Shown here one piece after another: positions 24,265 to 36,300 of a stretch of 57,460 nt of DNA. The position numbers and the translations under genes were made by a program. Each line of letters starts with the position of its first letter. Within the stretch, counting starts at the first letter, position 1. This stretch comes from Entophlyctis helioformis (Eukaryota > Chytridiomycota > Chytridiomycetes > Chytridiales > Chytriomycetaceae), in the NCBI GenBank assembly GCA_025526915.1, contig JAHLKH010000178.1, positions 1-57,460 on the forward strand, given 5' to 3'. Under the pieces are notes generated by a model. That model searched no databases. It was not told the origin of the DNA and was given only the letters and a program-made list of their open reading frames with translations.

Positions 24265-26082
24265 ATGGACGAGCAACAGCCACCACATGCCGCTGTGCAC
24301 CAGCAGGACGACATGGACGCAGCAGCCACCACAGAGCCAGCTCCGAGTCAAGCAGACCCACAGGCCATCGACCCAACAGGAAAGGTTCTGGACAACAGCT
24401 TGTGCTTCCACTGCGACAACGGTTCATTCGAAAGCATGACACTGGTGGACAAGAAGAACCAAATATACTCGCTGCTGCCACTCGTCAAGCTCACAGACGG
24501 CCCGCGTAAAGGCGTCATATGCATCCAAGTGTCTCGCCTCCCCTTGGTTCTGACAAGTTTCGTTCCAAGACGACTTGACAACAACGTCCCTGCCTTTGCC
24601 ATCAAGGCGAAACCTGGCGGCCATGAAGTATAGGTGGTGCTTCTCAAAGACATTGACAAGCTTCTCGTCATGCTCCCATGCCTGTAGATTCCAGCAATCC
24701 CGGCATCGTGATGCATGGCATTGCATCCGATCCCTCGTTCAAGAGCAGCGTCCTCCAACTCCTTGAGCACTATGCAAAGTACCGCGATCATCACAAGGTA
24801 AGTCTGATCACCCACAACGCACAATAAGCAGTGCAATCGCTCACTGACTTCCAAACCTCACACGACAGTTTGCCGAGACGAGCGTCTTTGCAGCAGCCAA
24901 CAACCAGAATCTGGGCATGCTTGCGACACTTGATCCAAAAGCAGAGTTTGCAGTCCCAGAAGGAGCGACCTTTACGCACCTGTATGATCGCGCGCTTACG
25001 TCCTATCCCGTAGAGCAAGTAAGCTTACAAGCATGCAGGCGACACACTATCCTTGACGATCAGCACTAACCATTGCATGCAACACAGCTGTTTAACGCGT
25101 GGCGAGACAGTTTACGACGGACTGGAAAGGGCCGGAATGACAAGTCAGACCTGGAAGAGTTCATGTCAGTCGCACGACAGATGCAACTCATCTTCAAGAT
25201 CAGGTCGATGGACATCAAGCAGCGCGGATTCCTTGTTGAGCCATCCTGCAAATGCCGGTAGGATACTCTCATAGGATGTGTATGCACTGATCGCACAGCA
25301 GACTAACTGCACGAACAGCACATACACATCCTACGACAGATCATACAACATCTTTGTATGGGGACCCATCAGCGATCCCGTCTGGAAAGAGTATGCTGTC
25401 TACACAAAGGCAGCCAGGACAGAGGTTGACATGAGTGAGCAGAATTGCTGCAGGCATTCTGTGTGTATCGCCTCGACAGTTCTCAAAGTCAGACCAATCC
25501 AAGCGCGATGCCTTACAGCAGCTCGAGGAGACGCGGCAGCTCGACGATCCGCCGAGTGATCCATCCATGTCCTCGTTGGTGAGCTCGTCTGCCTCTTGTG
25601 CGATGGCTGTCAACAGTTGCGACTCTGTTGACACTGTGTGCCTTGACAATCTCGACGACGACAAGGACCTTGTGGATGAGCCTGGACAGCCAGCCGTTGC
25701 TGTAGCTGCCACGCCAACAGCCAGCCGCCAAAGAGCGTCAAGCAAGCGGAAGAGAGCAGCAGCAGCAGATGCCAGTTCGTCTGTGCCGGCTGTGACGTCG
25801 GTCGTTCGGACATTGCAGCAGGCAGCCCAACAGCACACACAAGAGGGCCGACTGGACGCAGAAGGCCAACAGCTGCAACAGGCAGTAGCAGGACAGTTCT
25901 TCGTGACACTACCAACACGCAACCAACTGCTGCCCCTTGGACAGGCTCAGCAGTCCACAAGCCAGCATCATAGCGACCACGACTTGAGAAGGCATCGACT
26001 GCAGGCTGCTCAGAGTGACCGTGAATCCGGACAAGAATATGAAATTGGATTCAAAAAGATTGGAAATTGGATGCCAAATTGA
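24265..26082 (+). CDS. Unrecognised protein, divergent partner of the double-nuclease gene
   Basis: I do not recognise this protein. Inferred exons: 24265-24528, 24634-24797, 24869-25018, 25088-25257, 25319-25424, 25480-26082. All introns have gt/ag ends, and phases agree except for one base near 24680, where an extra C in a CCC run would join KDIDKLLVML to PVDSSNPGIVMHG. The first intron is a choice: reading through instead gives an in-frame TAG at 24631. The protein starts MDEQQPPHAAVHQQDD. Its middle is a globular-looking segment with FAAANNQNLGMLATLD, LFNAWRDSLRRTGKGRNDK and YNIFVWGPISDPVWKEYAV. The last exon is acidic (LDNLDDDKDLVDE), then carries a basic SSKRKRAAAA cluster that could be a nuclear signal, then a Gln-rich tail. 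Its placement suggests co-regulation with, or membership of the same element as, the nuclease gene. Confidence 0.55.
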
Positions 26083-26154
26083 ACAAAATTCGAGGCAAAC
26101 CAGCCGACCAATCAGGTGCCGGCGCAAGGTTTTCTATGGGAACGAAATCAATTA

Positions 26155-26165
26155 CCCCCCCCCCC
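26155..26165. repeat. Poly-C run
   Basis: Eleven consecutive C residues lie between the convergent partner gene and STYX gene. This is a likely length-error site in the assembly. Confidence 0.9.
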
Positions 26166-26290
26166 TCGCTTACTCTTGCATCTCGTTGACTTCCCGCGTC
26201 TCCTTGTTCCATTCGCGATTCGCCTGTCAGGAACGATATGAGTGTCAACGAGCCGTATCGACATGCTGGCCTGGTCAGGCCAGGCATCGT

Positions 26291-27170
26291 TCATCGACAC
26301 ACGGCACTCACAGATACAGAATCCTCGTCCTCTTCGTATCTGCGGCGTGTTCCATGCTTCTGGCGGGTTTCTGTTCCAAATCCGTCTGTGCTGGCAAACG
26401 TCCGAGTTCTGACAATGGGCTCGTACTCCTGCACCACAAGGTCAGTCATTCCACTCCACTCGTGGCATGATACGATTGCCAGTTGAGTACCTTGAGCTGG
26501 AACTTGAACGCCTCGATCGGGTTTATGCAGAAGCGGCGGTTTTGGACGAGCTGGAAGGCGGCTGAGAACGTGTACAAGTGTGCCTCGATCAGATATGCCA
26601 CAACAATGGCCGGCGATCGAGAGATGCCGCTGTTGCAGTGGACCAGCACGCTGCCGCCCGCAGACATGGCTGCACTGATGAATGCTGTTGCCTGCGGGAA
26701 GAAGGGTATCAAGTTCTGCAGCGGCGACTCGGAGACCTCGCTGGTTCGGCCGGCCGTTCAGCCCGTTCAGCCCGTTCGGTTCGGCGCGAGCGTGAGACGG
26801 GGGCACGGGCAAGCAGCGCAGCGCAGCGCCAGGCACGGCAACGTGCTGACAGAGACCATGGCGGCAGGCAGACTCACAGCACTTGGTATACAATCTGGTC
26901 TGGAAACAGCGTGCGCACCAGGTGCTTCTCGCCGTCGTCGCGGATGCAGAGCACATGGGTGATGCCGCGAGCCTGCAGGTCGGCAAGGCTGCGTGCGGCG
27001 GTATACGGGCCGAGCCAGAGGCGGGGAATGACCTCTTGCATCTCTCGCCGCATCTCGTACTTCCAGTCGCTGCCCGACTCTACTATGTGGCCCTGCGTGG
27101 CGCCCGTGAGCGACATGCTGTGCGCCATCTGCACGTTGCCGTCAAAGCCTGCTGGGATAAAGTTGGACAT
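26291..27170 (-). CDS. STYX: STYX-type dual-specificity phosphatase with intact catalytic cysteine
   Basis: Dual-specificity phosphatase fold. Exons 27170-26878 and 26740 downward, with a further intron after FQLK near 26495; the reading frame resumes EYEPIVRTRTF and ends at TGA 26291-26293. I chose the ATG at 27170 (MSNFIPAGFDG) because the core starts soon after; an ATG at 27290 is also in frame. The protein follows STYX closely: YEMRREMQEVIPRLWLGPY, LQARGITHVLCIRD, SPLQNLIPFFP, then RRFCINP. The active-site loop reads HCNSGISRS, which has the nucleophilic Cys and Arg of active phosphatases, whereas animal STYX has Gly in place of Cys and is a pseudophosphatase. An acidic RRRYEEDEDSVSV tail resembles the STYX tail. 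Its 5' end faces the tRNA gene. Confidence 0.88.
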
Positions 27171-27387
27171 TGCGTGAGTGAGGGCAAGTTGTGGAAAGAT
27201 GCGCAGATGGCTGGTGGCTAGAGGCAGGAACTCGCATTGCAGGCTGTATGTCGCTTGCCGCTCGTCCCAGACCGCTTGCTCAAGCTGCATTGTCGGCACT
27301 GGTTGTTGCTATGTCAAATCCAAACATCCACAAGAGAAAAGAAAATATGATTCATATTCAAACTGCAAGGTCTTCGGCATGTGATGA

Positions 27388-27469
27388 GGGCGGATGGCCG
27401 AGCGGTCCAAGGCGCCACGTTAAGGCCGTGGTCTCTCCGGAGGCGTGGGTTCGAATCCCACTTCGCTCA
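27388..27469 (+). tRNA. tRNA-Leu (anticodon AAG)
   Basis: This is a class II tRNA of 82 nt without an intron. The acceptor pairs GGGCGGA with TTCGCTC (two G-U pairs), with discriminator A. The D-arm is GCC/GGC and the anticodon stem is CCACG/CGTGG around loop TTAAGGC, giving anticodon AAG at 27422-27424. A variable arm follows, then a T-arm GTGGG/CCCAC with loop TTCGAAT. A T-run (pol III terminator) begins at 27474. The A and B boxes are recognisable within the D and T arms. Confidence 0.95.
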
Positions 27470-27943
27470 CTCACTTTTTACTCGCCGAGCTCCTTGCTAG
27501 GCGGGTGCGAGCACTTTTTTGGATCAGCCAGCGGCGACTTTATTCCTGGGCACCTTGCCTGCACGCAGCACTGCTGGACGCACTGGCGACAAGGTCGCGT
27601 CCAACATCGTCGCTGCACCCACAACAATCTCGTCGAAACAAACAGCCTGCCAGTGCTTGTTCAAGCCGGATGATGCCAACGAGCCTAGCAAGATATCATT
27701 GCTTCTCTGCTGGGTAGGCACGGAGTAGTGCCTGCAATGTGAATGGTGCGACGGTGCTTGCCAAGCTGCACCTCGTGGCTGGGCTGGCTGGCTGGGCTTA
27801 TTGACACGTCGGCAGCCTCCTTGCAAAAGGCAATGACAATTGTACACTGCCCTTTGTGCACCACTGCCCTCAGTAAAAGAGCACCTCATTCATGTGCATT
27901 CCGCACTCTGCCACAATTGCCCCAACACTCCGCATCAGCCAGA

Positions 27944-30900
27944 ATGGGATCCCTTTACGTCCCCGCTGTCCGCACACAGATCAAGCGCAATGTGTTCTCG
28001 TTCGTCACCCTCTCGTGGATGTCGCCCACCTTCTCGCTCGGTTACAAGCGTCCGCTGCAGGAAGACGTGCGTCTGAGACCGCTCTGTCCACTGGCAGCTT
28101 GCAACCGCATACTGACGCTGACACTTGCATGCAGGATCTGCCCGACCTGAGCGACAACGACAAGGCCGAGAGCATTGCCAAGGTTCTCGACGGCTTCTGG
28201 GCCCAGCTCAGAGCCCACTTTGCCAACCCGCAGCAGGTCAAGCCGCCATCGCTCTTTACCACGCTTGCCTCGTCGTACATCGGCTACTTGTAAGTGCACT
28301 CTTGCTGGCCAGCTGATCGCACCCACCCCCGGTGGTCTTGCAACTCCGACACACACCTTTGGCTCACATTGCACTGCACCGCTCGTCCACCACTTGCCAT
28401 TCACTTCGCGACATGCAGCACCTCTCTTTTCTTCATCAAGGCGCTCGCCGTCACGGCCAACATCGTGATCCCGCTCCTTGTGCCACAGATCATCACGGCC
28501 ATCCTCGTCGGTCCTGATACGCCTGGCCTGCTCATCGCCAACGTCTACGGCCTCGCCGGTCTCTTCTTTGCTGCCAACCTCGTCCTCATCCTCCTTCGTG
28601 CTGCCGAGACCGCCGTCGATCTCAACTTTATGCTGTCCATGCGCGCCGTCATCATTGACGCCATCTTTGGCAAGTCGCTCCGTCTCTCGCCCAAGGCCCG
28701 CGGCGAGTTCTCGGCCGGCAAGATCAACTCGCTCGTCGATGCCGACGCTGACACCGTCATTTCGTTTCCGGCGACCCTGCTCATGCTCATTGGTGGCACC
28801 GTGCAGATTGCCCTTGGTCTCTACTACGTCGGCCGCGTGCTTGGCGTCGCGACCTGGGTCACCATCGGCGTGTTCCTCGTCTTCTTCGTCATTATGATTG
28901 TTATCAGTCCGCTCTTGGGTGCTGCAATGGGCGGCTACATGCAGATCATGGATCTGCGCACTCGCAAGCTCCGCGAGTTCCTCTATGGTGAGCCTGCCTG
29001 CCATGCTTGCATTGCATTGCACACATTGCTCTTGTGCTGACAGTCTGCATCCAACGCCTCGCATCGTCACTCACAGGCGTCAAGATCATCAAGTACCAGG
29101 CTGCCGAAGAGTTCTTCCACTCGGCAATCCTCGGTGCTCGTGCACAGCAGCTCGTCGCTCTCTGCAAGTTTCTTGTTCCGCTCATCTTCCTTTTTGCCGC
29201 TCTGATCGTCCAGCAGACCAGCATTGCTCCCGTCTCCATCATCGCATACGCCGGCTTTGGCAACGAGATCACCGCGAGCAACATCTTTGGAATCATGGCT
29301 CTTCTGCAGGCCGTCTCTGGACCAACCGAGTTCCTTGACAGCGCCTTCTCGTGAGTCGTGCTCAGCACTTGGACCGTGTGCATGCATTGTGTTTCGATGG
29401 CATACTGACAATGTGGCTTCCTCCCTGTATACGTTGGTGTCTGCAGTAGAGTTGTTCAGTTCTTTGTCAGCTACAAGCGTATTAGCACGTTCCTGATCGC
29501 TCCTGAGATCCAGGATGGCGAGACCACTGCCATGCTTGCCAAGGACCAGTCGGGCGACGGAGCTGCCATCAGGATCGACGGCGCTGCGTTCACCTGGGAG
29601 ATCGTCGAAGAAGAGTCCGACATGCCGACAACCCTGCACAAAAGGGCGACAAGAAGGACGCGGAACCTGAGCCTACTCCCGAGTCAGCCATCATTGCCAA
29701 TTCCAATGATGCGTCCTTTAAGGCGATTGTTGTAGCTGTCGTGAGCGATACCGCCGAGGCGACCAAGGAGCAGGAGCCGTTCAAGCTCGAGGACATCAGC
29801 CTTTCCATCCCGCGCGGCTCGCTTGTTGCTGTCGTTGGCTCTGTTGGATCTGGCAAGTCGTCGTTCCTGTCTGCTCTCATTGGCGGCATGCGCAAGACGG
29901 CTGGCTCGTCGTCCGTCTACGGATCCGTCGCCTACTGCGCTCAGGAGCCGTGGATCCTGACCGGCACCGTCGAGGAGAACATTGTGTTCAGCGACGAGTC
30001 CGTGCGTCCCAACATCGCCAAGGCCGTGTCTGCCTCGTGTCTCGAGCACGATCTCGAGCTCCTCCCCAACGGTCTCGGCACGCAGATTGGCGAGAAGGGC
30101 ATCAACCTGTCTGGCGGCCAGAAGGCTCGTGTTGCACTCGCTCGTGCCATTGCCCGCGATGCCGACATCTACCTGCTGGACGATCCCATTGCCGCACTTG
30201 ATGCACACGTCGGCAAGAAGGTGTTTGACGAGGCCATCTGCGGCACGCTCAAGAGCAAGACGGTCGTGCTTGTCACGCACCAGCTGCACCTGCTTCCCAA
30301 GGTCGACTTTGTCGTCGTGCTTGACAATGGTCGTGTTGCCGAGACGGGCACGTTCAAGGATCTCATGGCTGTCCCCGAGAGCGCTCTCTCTGGCATCATG
30401 AAGGACTACCACTTTGACGACGAAGACGACAAGGACGACGAAGAGGACAAGGAAGAAGCCAAGGAGGACGACGAGATCATCAAGGCCATCGAGGAGTACA
30501 AGACCGAGAAGGCAATCGAGGAGGACCGCCGCGTTGGCGCCGTCAAGCTTGATACGTTCCGCTCGTACTTTATCGCTGCCGGTCCCTTTTACTTTGGCCT
30601 GCTCGTCATCCTCTTTGTTCTCTCCGTGGCAGTTTCGAGCATGGTGCAGATCATGATCACGATCTGGGCGGACAACAAGTGGGGATGGGCACTTGGCGAC
30701 TACTACAAGATGTACATTGGTCTTGGTGCTGCGGAGATGTTTGTTATAAGTAAGCCGTCATGCTTGTGTTGCATGCATGTTTGTGGCATACCAGAGAACT
30801 GATCCATGTGCTCTCCCATCCAGTCCTTATGACGACTACCATCATAATCCTTGGCTACAGATCCACCATCACGCTCCACGACACTGCTCTGGCTGGTCTC

Positions 30901-32453
30901 GTCCGCGCTCCCATGTCGTTCTTTGACGGCCAGCCCATCGGCCGCATCCTCAACCGCATGACTGCCGATGTCCGCAGCCTAGATTTTCAGATGATCATGC
31001 TTCTAATCAACACGGCTGGATACCTGGCCGCTTTCATCACAGCCATCATCATGGTGGCATACTCGTTCCCTCTTCTACTGAGTAAGTCGCCGCTGCCACT
31101 GACCAGACCGTGTTGATCCACGACTCTCCGGCTGACACTCCTTGAACAGTCCAATTCGCCATCATTTTCGGCCTTGCGTTCGTCATCTACCGCTACTTCC
31201 TGGCTTCGTACCGCGAGCTCAAGCGCCTGGCATCCATCATGAAGTCGCCGCTCAACTCGCACGTCTCCGAGACGCTCAATGGCATCCCCACCATCAACGC
31301 GTACGGTGCACAGTCGGCATTCATTGCCACTGAGCACGTCAAGATGGATCTGCTCAACAAGTCGGAACTGTTCCTCGGCAGCTCGCGTGCGTGGCTGTCG
31401 CTTCGTTTGCAGCTCCTCGTATCTACCGTCGTCCTCGTTGTCATCGCACTCAGTGCCACCAAGAACATCACTGGCTCGGCTGTAGGTCTTGCCATCTTCG
31501 GTGCTCTCAAGATTGGCGAGAACGTTGTGTACACATTGGGCGATGTTGCCGAGACCGAGGCTGCCTTCAACTCGGTCGAGCGTCTCAACCACTACGCCAA
31601 CGACCTGCCGTCCGAGGCTGCCCGCCTGCTGCCCAACGACCCTGCGACCAAGGACGAGTGGCCGACTGCTGGTGCACTTGCCATCCGCGACCTGCAGATC
31701 TGCTATGACTCGCGTCCCGACCACGCCGTCATCAAGAACCTATCGCTCTCCATCCGTCCTGGCGAAAAGGTCGGCATTGTCGGCCGCACCGGCTCGGGCA
31801 AGAGCACGCTCATGACGGCCCTGTTCCGCATCATGGAGGCATCCAAGGGATCCATCACCATCGACGGCCGCGACATTGCGACGCTCGGTCTCAAGACGCT
31901 GCGCTCTCGCCTGCAGATCATCCCGCAGGAGCCCGTGCTGTTCAAGGGAACCGTGCGGTCCAACCTCGACATGCTGCAGACGGGATACACCGACGAGCAG
32001 CTGTGGGAGTCGCTGTCGCTCGTGGGTCTCAAGGACTACGTGGCTGCGCAGACGGACAAGCTGGATGCGGCCATCGAGGAGAACGGATCCAACCTGTCGA
32101 TGGGCCAGCGCCAGCTGCTGTGTCTTGCCAAGGCCATTCTCGCGCGGCCCAAGGTGCTCATCATGGACGAGGCGACGGCGTCGGTGGATGCCGAGGCCGA
32201 CAAGCGCATCCAAGAGTCGATCCGGTCGCAGTTTGCACACACGACGGTGCTGAGCATTGCGCACCGTCTCAACACGATTGCGGCGTTTGACCGCGTGCTT
32301 GTGCTTGACCAGGGCGAGATTGCCGAGTTTGATGCGCCGCATGTGCTGCTCGGCCGGGCTGGCTCTGTGTTTGGCGAGCTTGTGGATGCGACTGGTGCTG
32401 CCAACGCTGCCGTCATTCGCGAGATTGCGTCTGGCCACTACAACGCCATGTGA
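27944..32453 (+). CDS. ABCC-family (MRP-type) ABC transporter
   Basis: Full ABC exporter with TMD1-NBD1-TMD2-NBD2. Seven exons: 27944-28066, 28135-28289, 28419-28987, 29077-29350, 29447-30749, 30824-31081, 31150-32453. NBD1 shows GSVGSGKSS (Walker A), LSGGQKAR (signature) and IYLLDDPIAALD, the Asp-for-Glu Walker B typical of ABCC NBD1. NBD2 shows GRTGSGKST, LSMGQRQ and VLIMDEATASVD with the catalytic Glu. An acidic KDDEEDKEE linker follows NBD1. One indel near 29640 (an AAAAGGG run) is needed to stay in frame. There is no clear TMD0, so it resembles short MRP4-like proteins. Substrates of the family include glutathione conjugates, organic anions and peptides. The 3' end converges on the NRPS (97 bp between stops), which makes product export a reasonable but unproved role. 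Confidence 0.9.
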
Positions 32454-32550
32454 TGTTACCAATACAATTTATTGCCAACAAGACAGGCTATCGTATTACA
32501 GTAAACACACGCTGTTCATGCTTTGTTCACTTGGTAGCAGAATGAGAGGA

Positions 32551-33350
32551 TCACTTGGCTTGCACATGACCCTTAAGGACACTCTTCAACATGGACGCGG
32601 GTATGATGTTGCGTGCAGCAGTCTTATCTGCCGGTTGTTGAGCCTGGTCGGCTGACAGGCCGATCATGGTTTGGATAGCAGCAGCAAGGGCGTTCACAAA
32701 CTCGCCGTCGCGTGGAATGTCGTGGCCAGCGTCGTGTTCAAGCACCATGCGCATGTCGGCTCGGTACGAGCTGCGCAGTCCGGTTCTGAACACTTGCTCT
32801 TCGTTGGTGCCTGTGCATGGATGGACGGGATGCTGACAGTCGGATGGGCAGTTGACACGTGCGACGACTTGATGGAGGCTGAGCCAGAGAAAAGAGCACT
32901 GAACTTCCATGTGCGCTGGATTTTGCCCTTGTGTGCAAGCTGGTCAAGCATCTCGACGACCATGGCACCTTGCGAGAAGCCCAGCAGACCGTCGATGGGA
33001 CCAAGAGACGCGAGCTTGGCAGTGAAGTATTTGGACACAAGCGTCGTGTCTGACTTTGTGATGAACAGAGACTGCGTGAACCACTCGAACCACTCCATAT
33101 CGGGATAGATCTCACTCATGGCTGTGGGGATGACAGAAGGATGTCAGTTGTGGGATAGAAGCATGCGTGATCAGAGACGAGAGACTTACGTGACGAAGAC
33201 GTCTTGAAGGGTGCTTGGATGAACACAAACTCGATGTTGTCGCCAAAGTGTGCCTTAAGACCAGACAGCTGGAACTCCATGTGGACGGGATTAGAAGCCT
33301 GGCCGTGGAGACAGGCGATGCGGATGGCATTCGTGTTGATGCCCTCATCC
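32551..33350 (-). other. FSH1-type serine hydrolase domain at the NRPS C-terminus
   Basis: This alpha/beta-hydrolase domain follows the last carrier domain: IRIACLHGQASN opens the fold (LHG oxyanion region), GLLGFSQGA is the nucleophile elbow, and HDAGHDIPRD carries the catalytic His. A 68-bp intron (33122-33189) joins APFKTSSS to MSEIYPDMEW. One base must be corrected near 32810 to bring the His segment into frame. FSH1/OVCA2-like hydrolases usually occur as free enzymes. Here the domain takes the place of a type I thioesterase, so I infer hydrolytic or cyclising release. Confidence 0.8.
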
Positions 33351-36300
33351 TTGATAGAGTTCTTTCGTTCAGCTAGAAGAACCGCCCTGGTAAGCAGTCC
33401 AAGTGTTGGCTGCTTGAAGACGGCTTGAAGAGACAGAGTCGGGCAGTCAAAGGCGGACTGGATCTTGCGGACGAGAGCGATCGCGTTCAAGGAGTTGCCA
33501 CCAAGTGCAAAGAACGACGTGTTGCGGCCGATCGACTCGACTGGCACACCAAGCACATCGGCCCACACGGCTGCCATGCGCATCTCGGCATCGCTCGACA
33601 GGCTCTCGACAGCAATCACAGCGTCCATGGCGGCGAGTGCCTTCTTGTCCGTCTTGCCGTTTGGATTGGTCGGCATGGCGTCCAGTCCCACAAACACAGC
33701 CGGCACCATGTACGCTGGCAGGTGCTCTGACACCACATCGCGCAGCTCGTCGGCATCAATGTCGGTCGGTGTCACAAAGCCAACCAGGTGCGTCTTGTCC
33801 TTGCCAATCGCTGCAGCTGCCGTCACTCGCGGGTGCTTCATCAGTGCGGCTGCAACCTCGTCCAGCTCAATGCGGTATCCCTTGAGCTTGACCTGGTCGT
33901 CACGGCGTCCAATGATCTCGAAGCGGCCATCGGGAAGCATGCGTCCGAGATCGCCCGTCTTGAACATGCGGCTGCCACACTTGGCTGTAAACTCGCCGCT
34001 CGCAAACGGATCGGCCAGGAACTTGGCGGCCGTCATCTCGGGAAGGTTGATGTATCCAGGCGACACGCCAATGCCGCCAATGAACATCTCGCCCATCACA
34101 CCAGCAGGCACGCGGCGCATCTGCTCGTCAAGGATATATGACGAGGCATTGGTGACAGGAGTGCCAACAGACACATCCTCAAGAGCGCCAATACTTGCAG
34201 CATGCGAGATGATGGACAGCTCCGACGGTCCGTATGCATTGACGAAGGTGGCCTTGGACGACCACAGATCCTTGAGCTCTCCTGGGCAGACTTCGCCTGC
34301 GACGGTAACGCTCTTGAGTCGGGGATAGTCGGCGGGGCTTCCAAGCTGAGCCAGACCAGTTGGTGTGATCATCAAGACGTCGACCTTGGCAATAGTGGCG
34401 AACGCGTCCTCTGTGCGCATCACAAGCGTGCATCCGTGGCACAGCGATCCCCACACTTCCCATTGGCAGACGTCGAATCCAATGGCCATGAACTGCATGA
34501 CACGGGCACGCGGCACACATCCGATCTTGGGCGACGTGAGTGCAATGACGTTGACGGCACCACCGTGCGGCACTGGCACGCCCTTGGGATTGCCCGTCGA
34601 GCCTGACGTGTACACGATCATGAACACATCCGATCGAGATGCGGCGTGCTGCATGTCAGCCGATACCTGGAATGCGACAACGGCCTTGGTTGATGTGGCT
34701 GTCTGGAGAGCATCGGCCGACACCATCACGACTCGCACGGTGGATGGCAGCTGCAGCTGGTCGATACGCTCGCGCTCAGACTCGGTCGACAGCACAACCG
34801 TCACGCCGGCATCCGCGAGAATGAACCGGATGCGCTCGGCTGGGAACTTGGAGTCGAGCGGCACAATCGTCGCGCCGGTCTTGAGCACAGCGAGCAGTGC
34901 AAGCGGGAACTCGAGGCATCGCTGCATGATCACTGCGACGCGCGAGCCAACACCAATGCCGCCAAGTGCAACGATCTGGTTGGCAAGCAGAGTGCCGCAC
35001 TTGTCCAGTTCGCCATACGTGATCGACTCGTCGCCGTACTCGACGGCCGTCCAGTCGGGATGCTCGGCAACGCGTGCCTCGAAGCCGTGGTGCACTGCCT
35101 CGTACGGCAGATCCACAAGTGGTCCGAAGCTGTGTGCGTCGAGCAGCTGCATCTGAGCAGGCGACAGATCCCACAGACGCTCAATCGATGACTTGGATGC
35201 GACTGCGGCTGCAAGCTGGCCGACCGTGAAGTCAAACTCGGCCAGGATCGACGACGCCTGCGTATGCGACAGCTGTTCAAAGTTGTACAGTGCCGTCAGG
35301 CTGATGCCAGTTGCACTCGGGAACATGATCAGCTCAAATGTGTACGCCAATGAACGCGACGATTCTTGCGATTCAACTTGGTTGAACGGCAGCTGTGCAC
35401 CGGCATCACCTGACAGACGGTCGTCTTCTGGCAGGTTCTCAAACACAAACAGTGTCTGGAACAGCTTGGCGTCCGATGCGAGGCTGCTCCACTTGTGCAC
35501 GTCGATCAGACCCGTATGCGAGTGTGGCAGCATCTGTCCGTGGTCCGACTGCACGGCACGAAGGACATCGGATGCATCAGTGGCGTCCGAGTCGATGCGC
35601 ACTCGGCACGGCACGGTGTTGATCATGGCTCCAACAATGCTGCAGTCAAGGATGCATGTGCGAGTGTCAGTCATTGGCTATGTACACACCAACAACAAGC
35701 AGCAACGACAGCATCCAACTCACCGGTCGGCACCAGCAACGGGAATCTCACGGCCAGACAGCACCTGGCCAAACACGATGTCGCTGGATCGCGTGTACTT
35801 GCGCAGCGTCATGGCCCATGCTGCCTTGAGGAACACGGCGACCGTGACGCCTGCCGCCTTGCTGCCGCCTGCATCTGCGACATCGGCAGGCTGCACTCGA
35901 GCGACAGCGGCTTGTCCTCGGAGGCGTCCTCAGAGTCCCACTTGCCGAGCGACAGTGGCTCGGCTGGTACAACACCAGCAAGATACTCGCGCCAGAAGGC
36001 CTCGGTGGCGGCTGCATCCTGTGCGGCGATGTAGTCCACCACAGACCGGAATGCGGGTCGCTCCTCGAGTGCGTGGCCGCCATATGCTGCAAGCAGGTCT
36101 CCCACGATCATCGGCAGGGACCAGCCGTCGTACAGCGTGTGGTGGATCGTGAGCACAACAACAGGATGCGAGTCGTCCGTGGCATCCGACACGAGCGACA
36201 GACGGATCCAGTGCTTGTCGCCGACCGTGAAGCCGCGAGCCTTGTCTTGGACGAGGAACGCGGCAATGTCCATGTCGGCGGCGAGAGTGACACGCTCGAG

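Noticed and set aside
22849..24332. The full 495-codon minus-strand ORF upstream of the nuclease domain as coding sequence
   Set aside because: The part upstream of 23389 is low-complexity Pro/Ser/Thr text with promoter repeats; MGIP at 23389 matches the XPG-family N-terminus.
24424..24726. A 100-codon minus-strand ORF antisense to the partner gene
   Set aside because: Protein-like in appearance, but the plus strand has better-linked exons on both sides. Kept only as an alternative.
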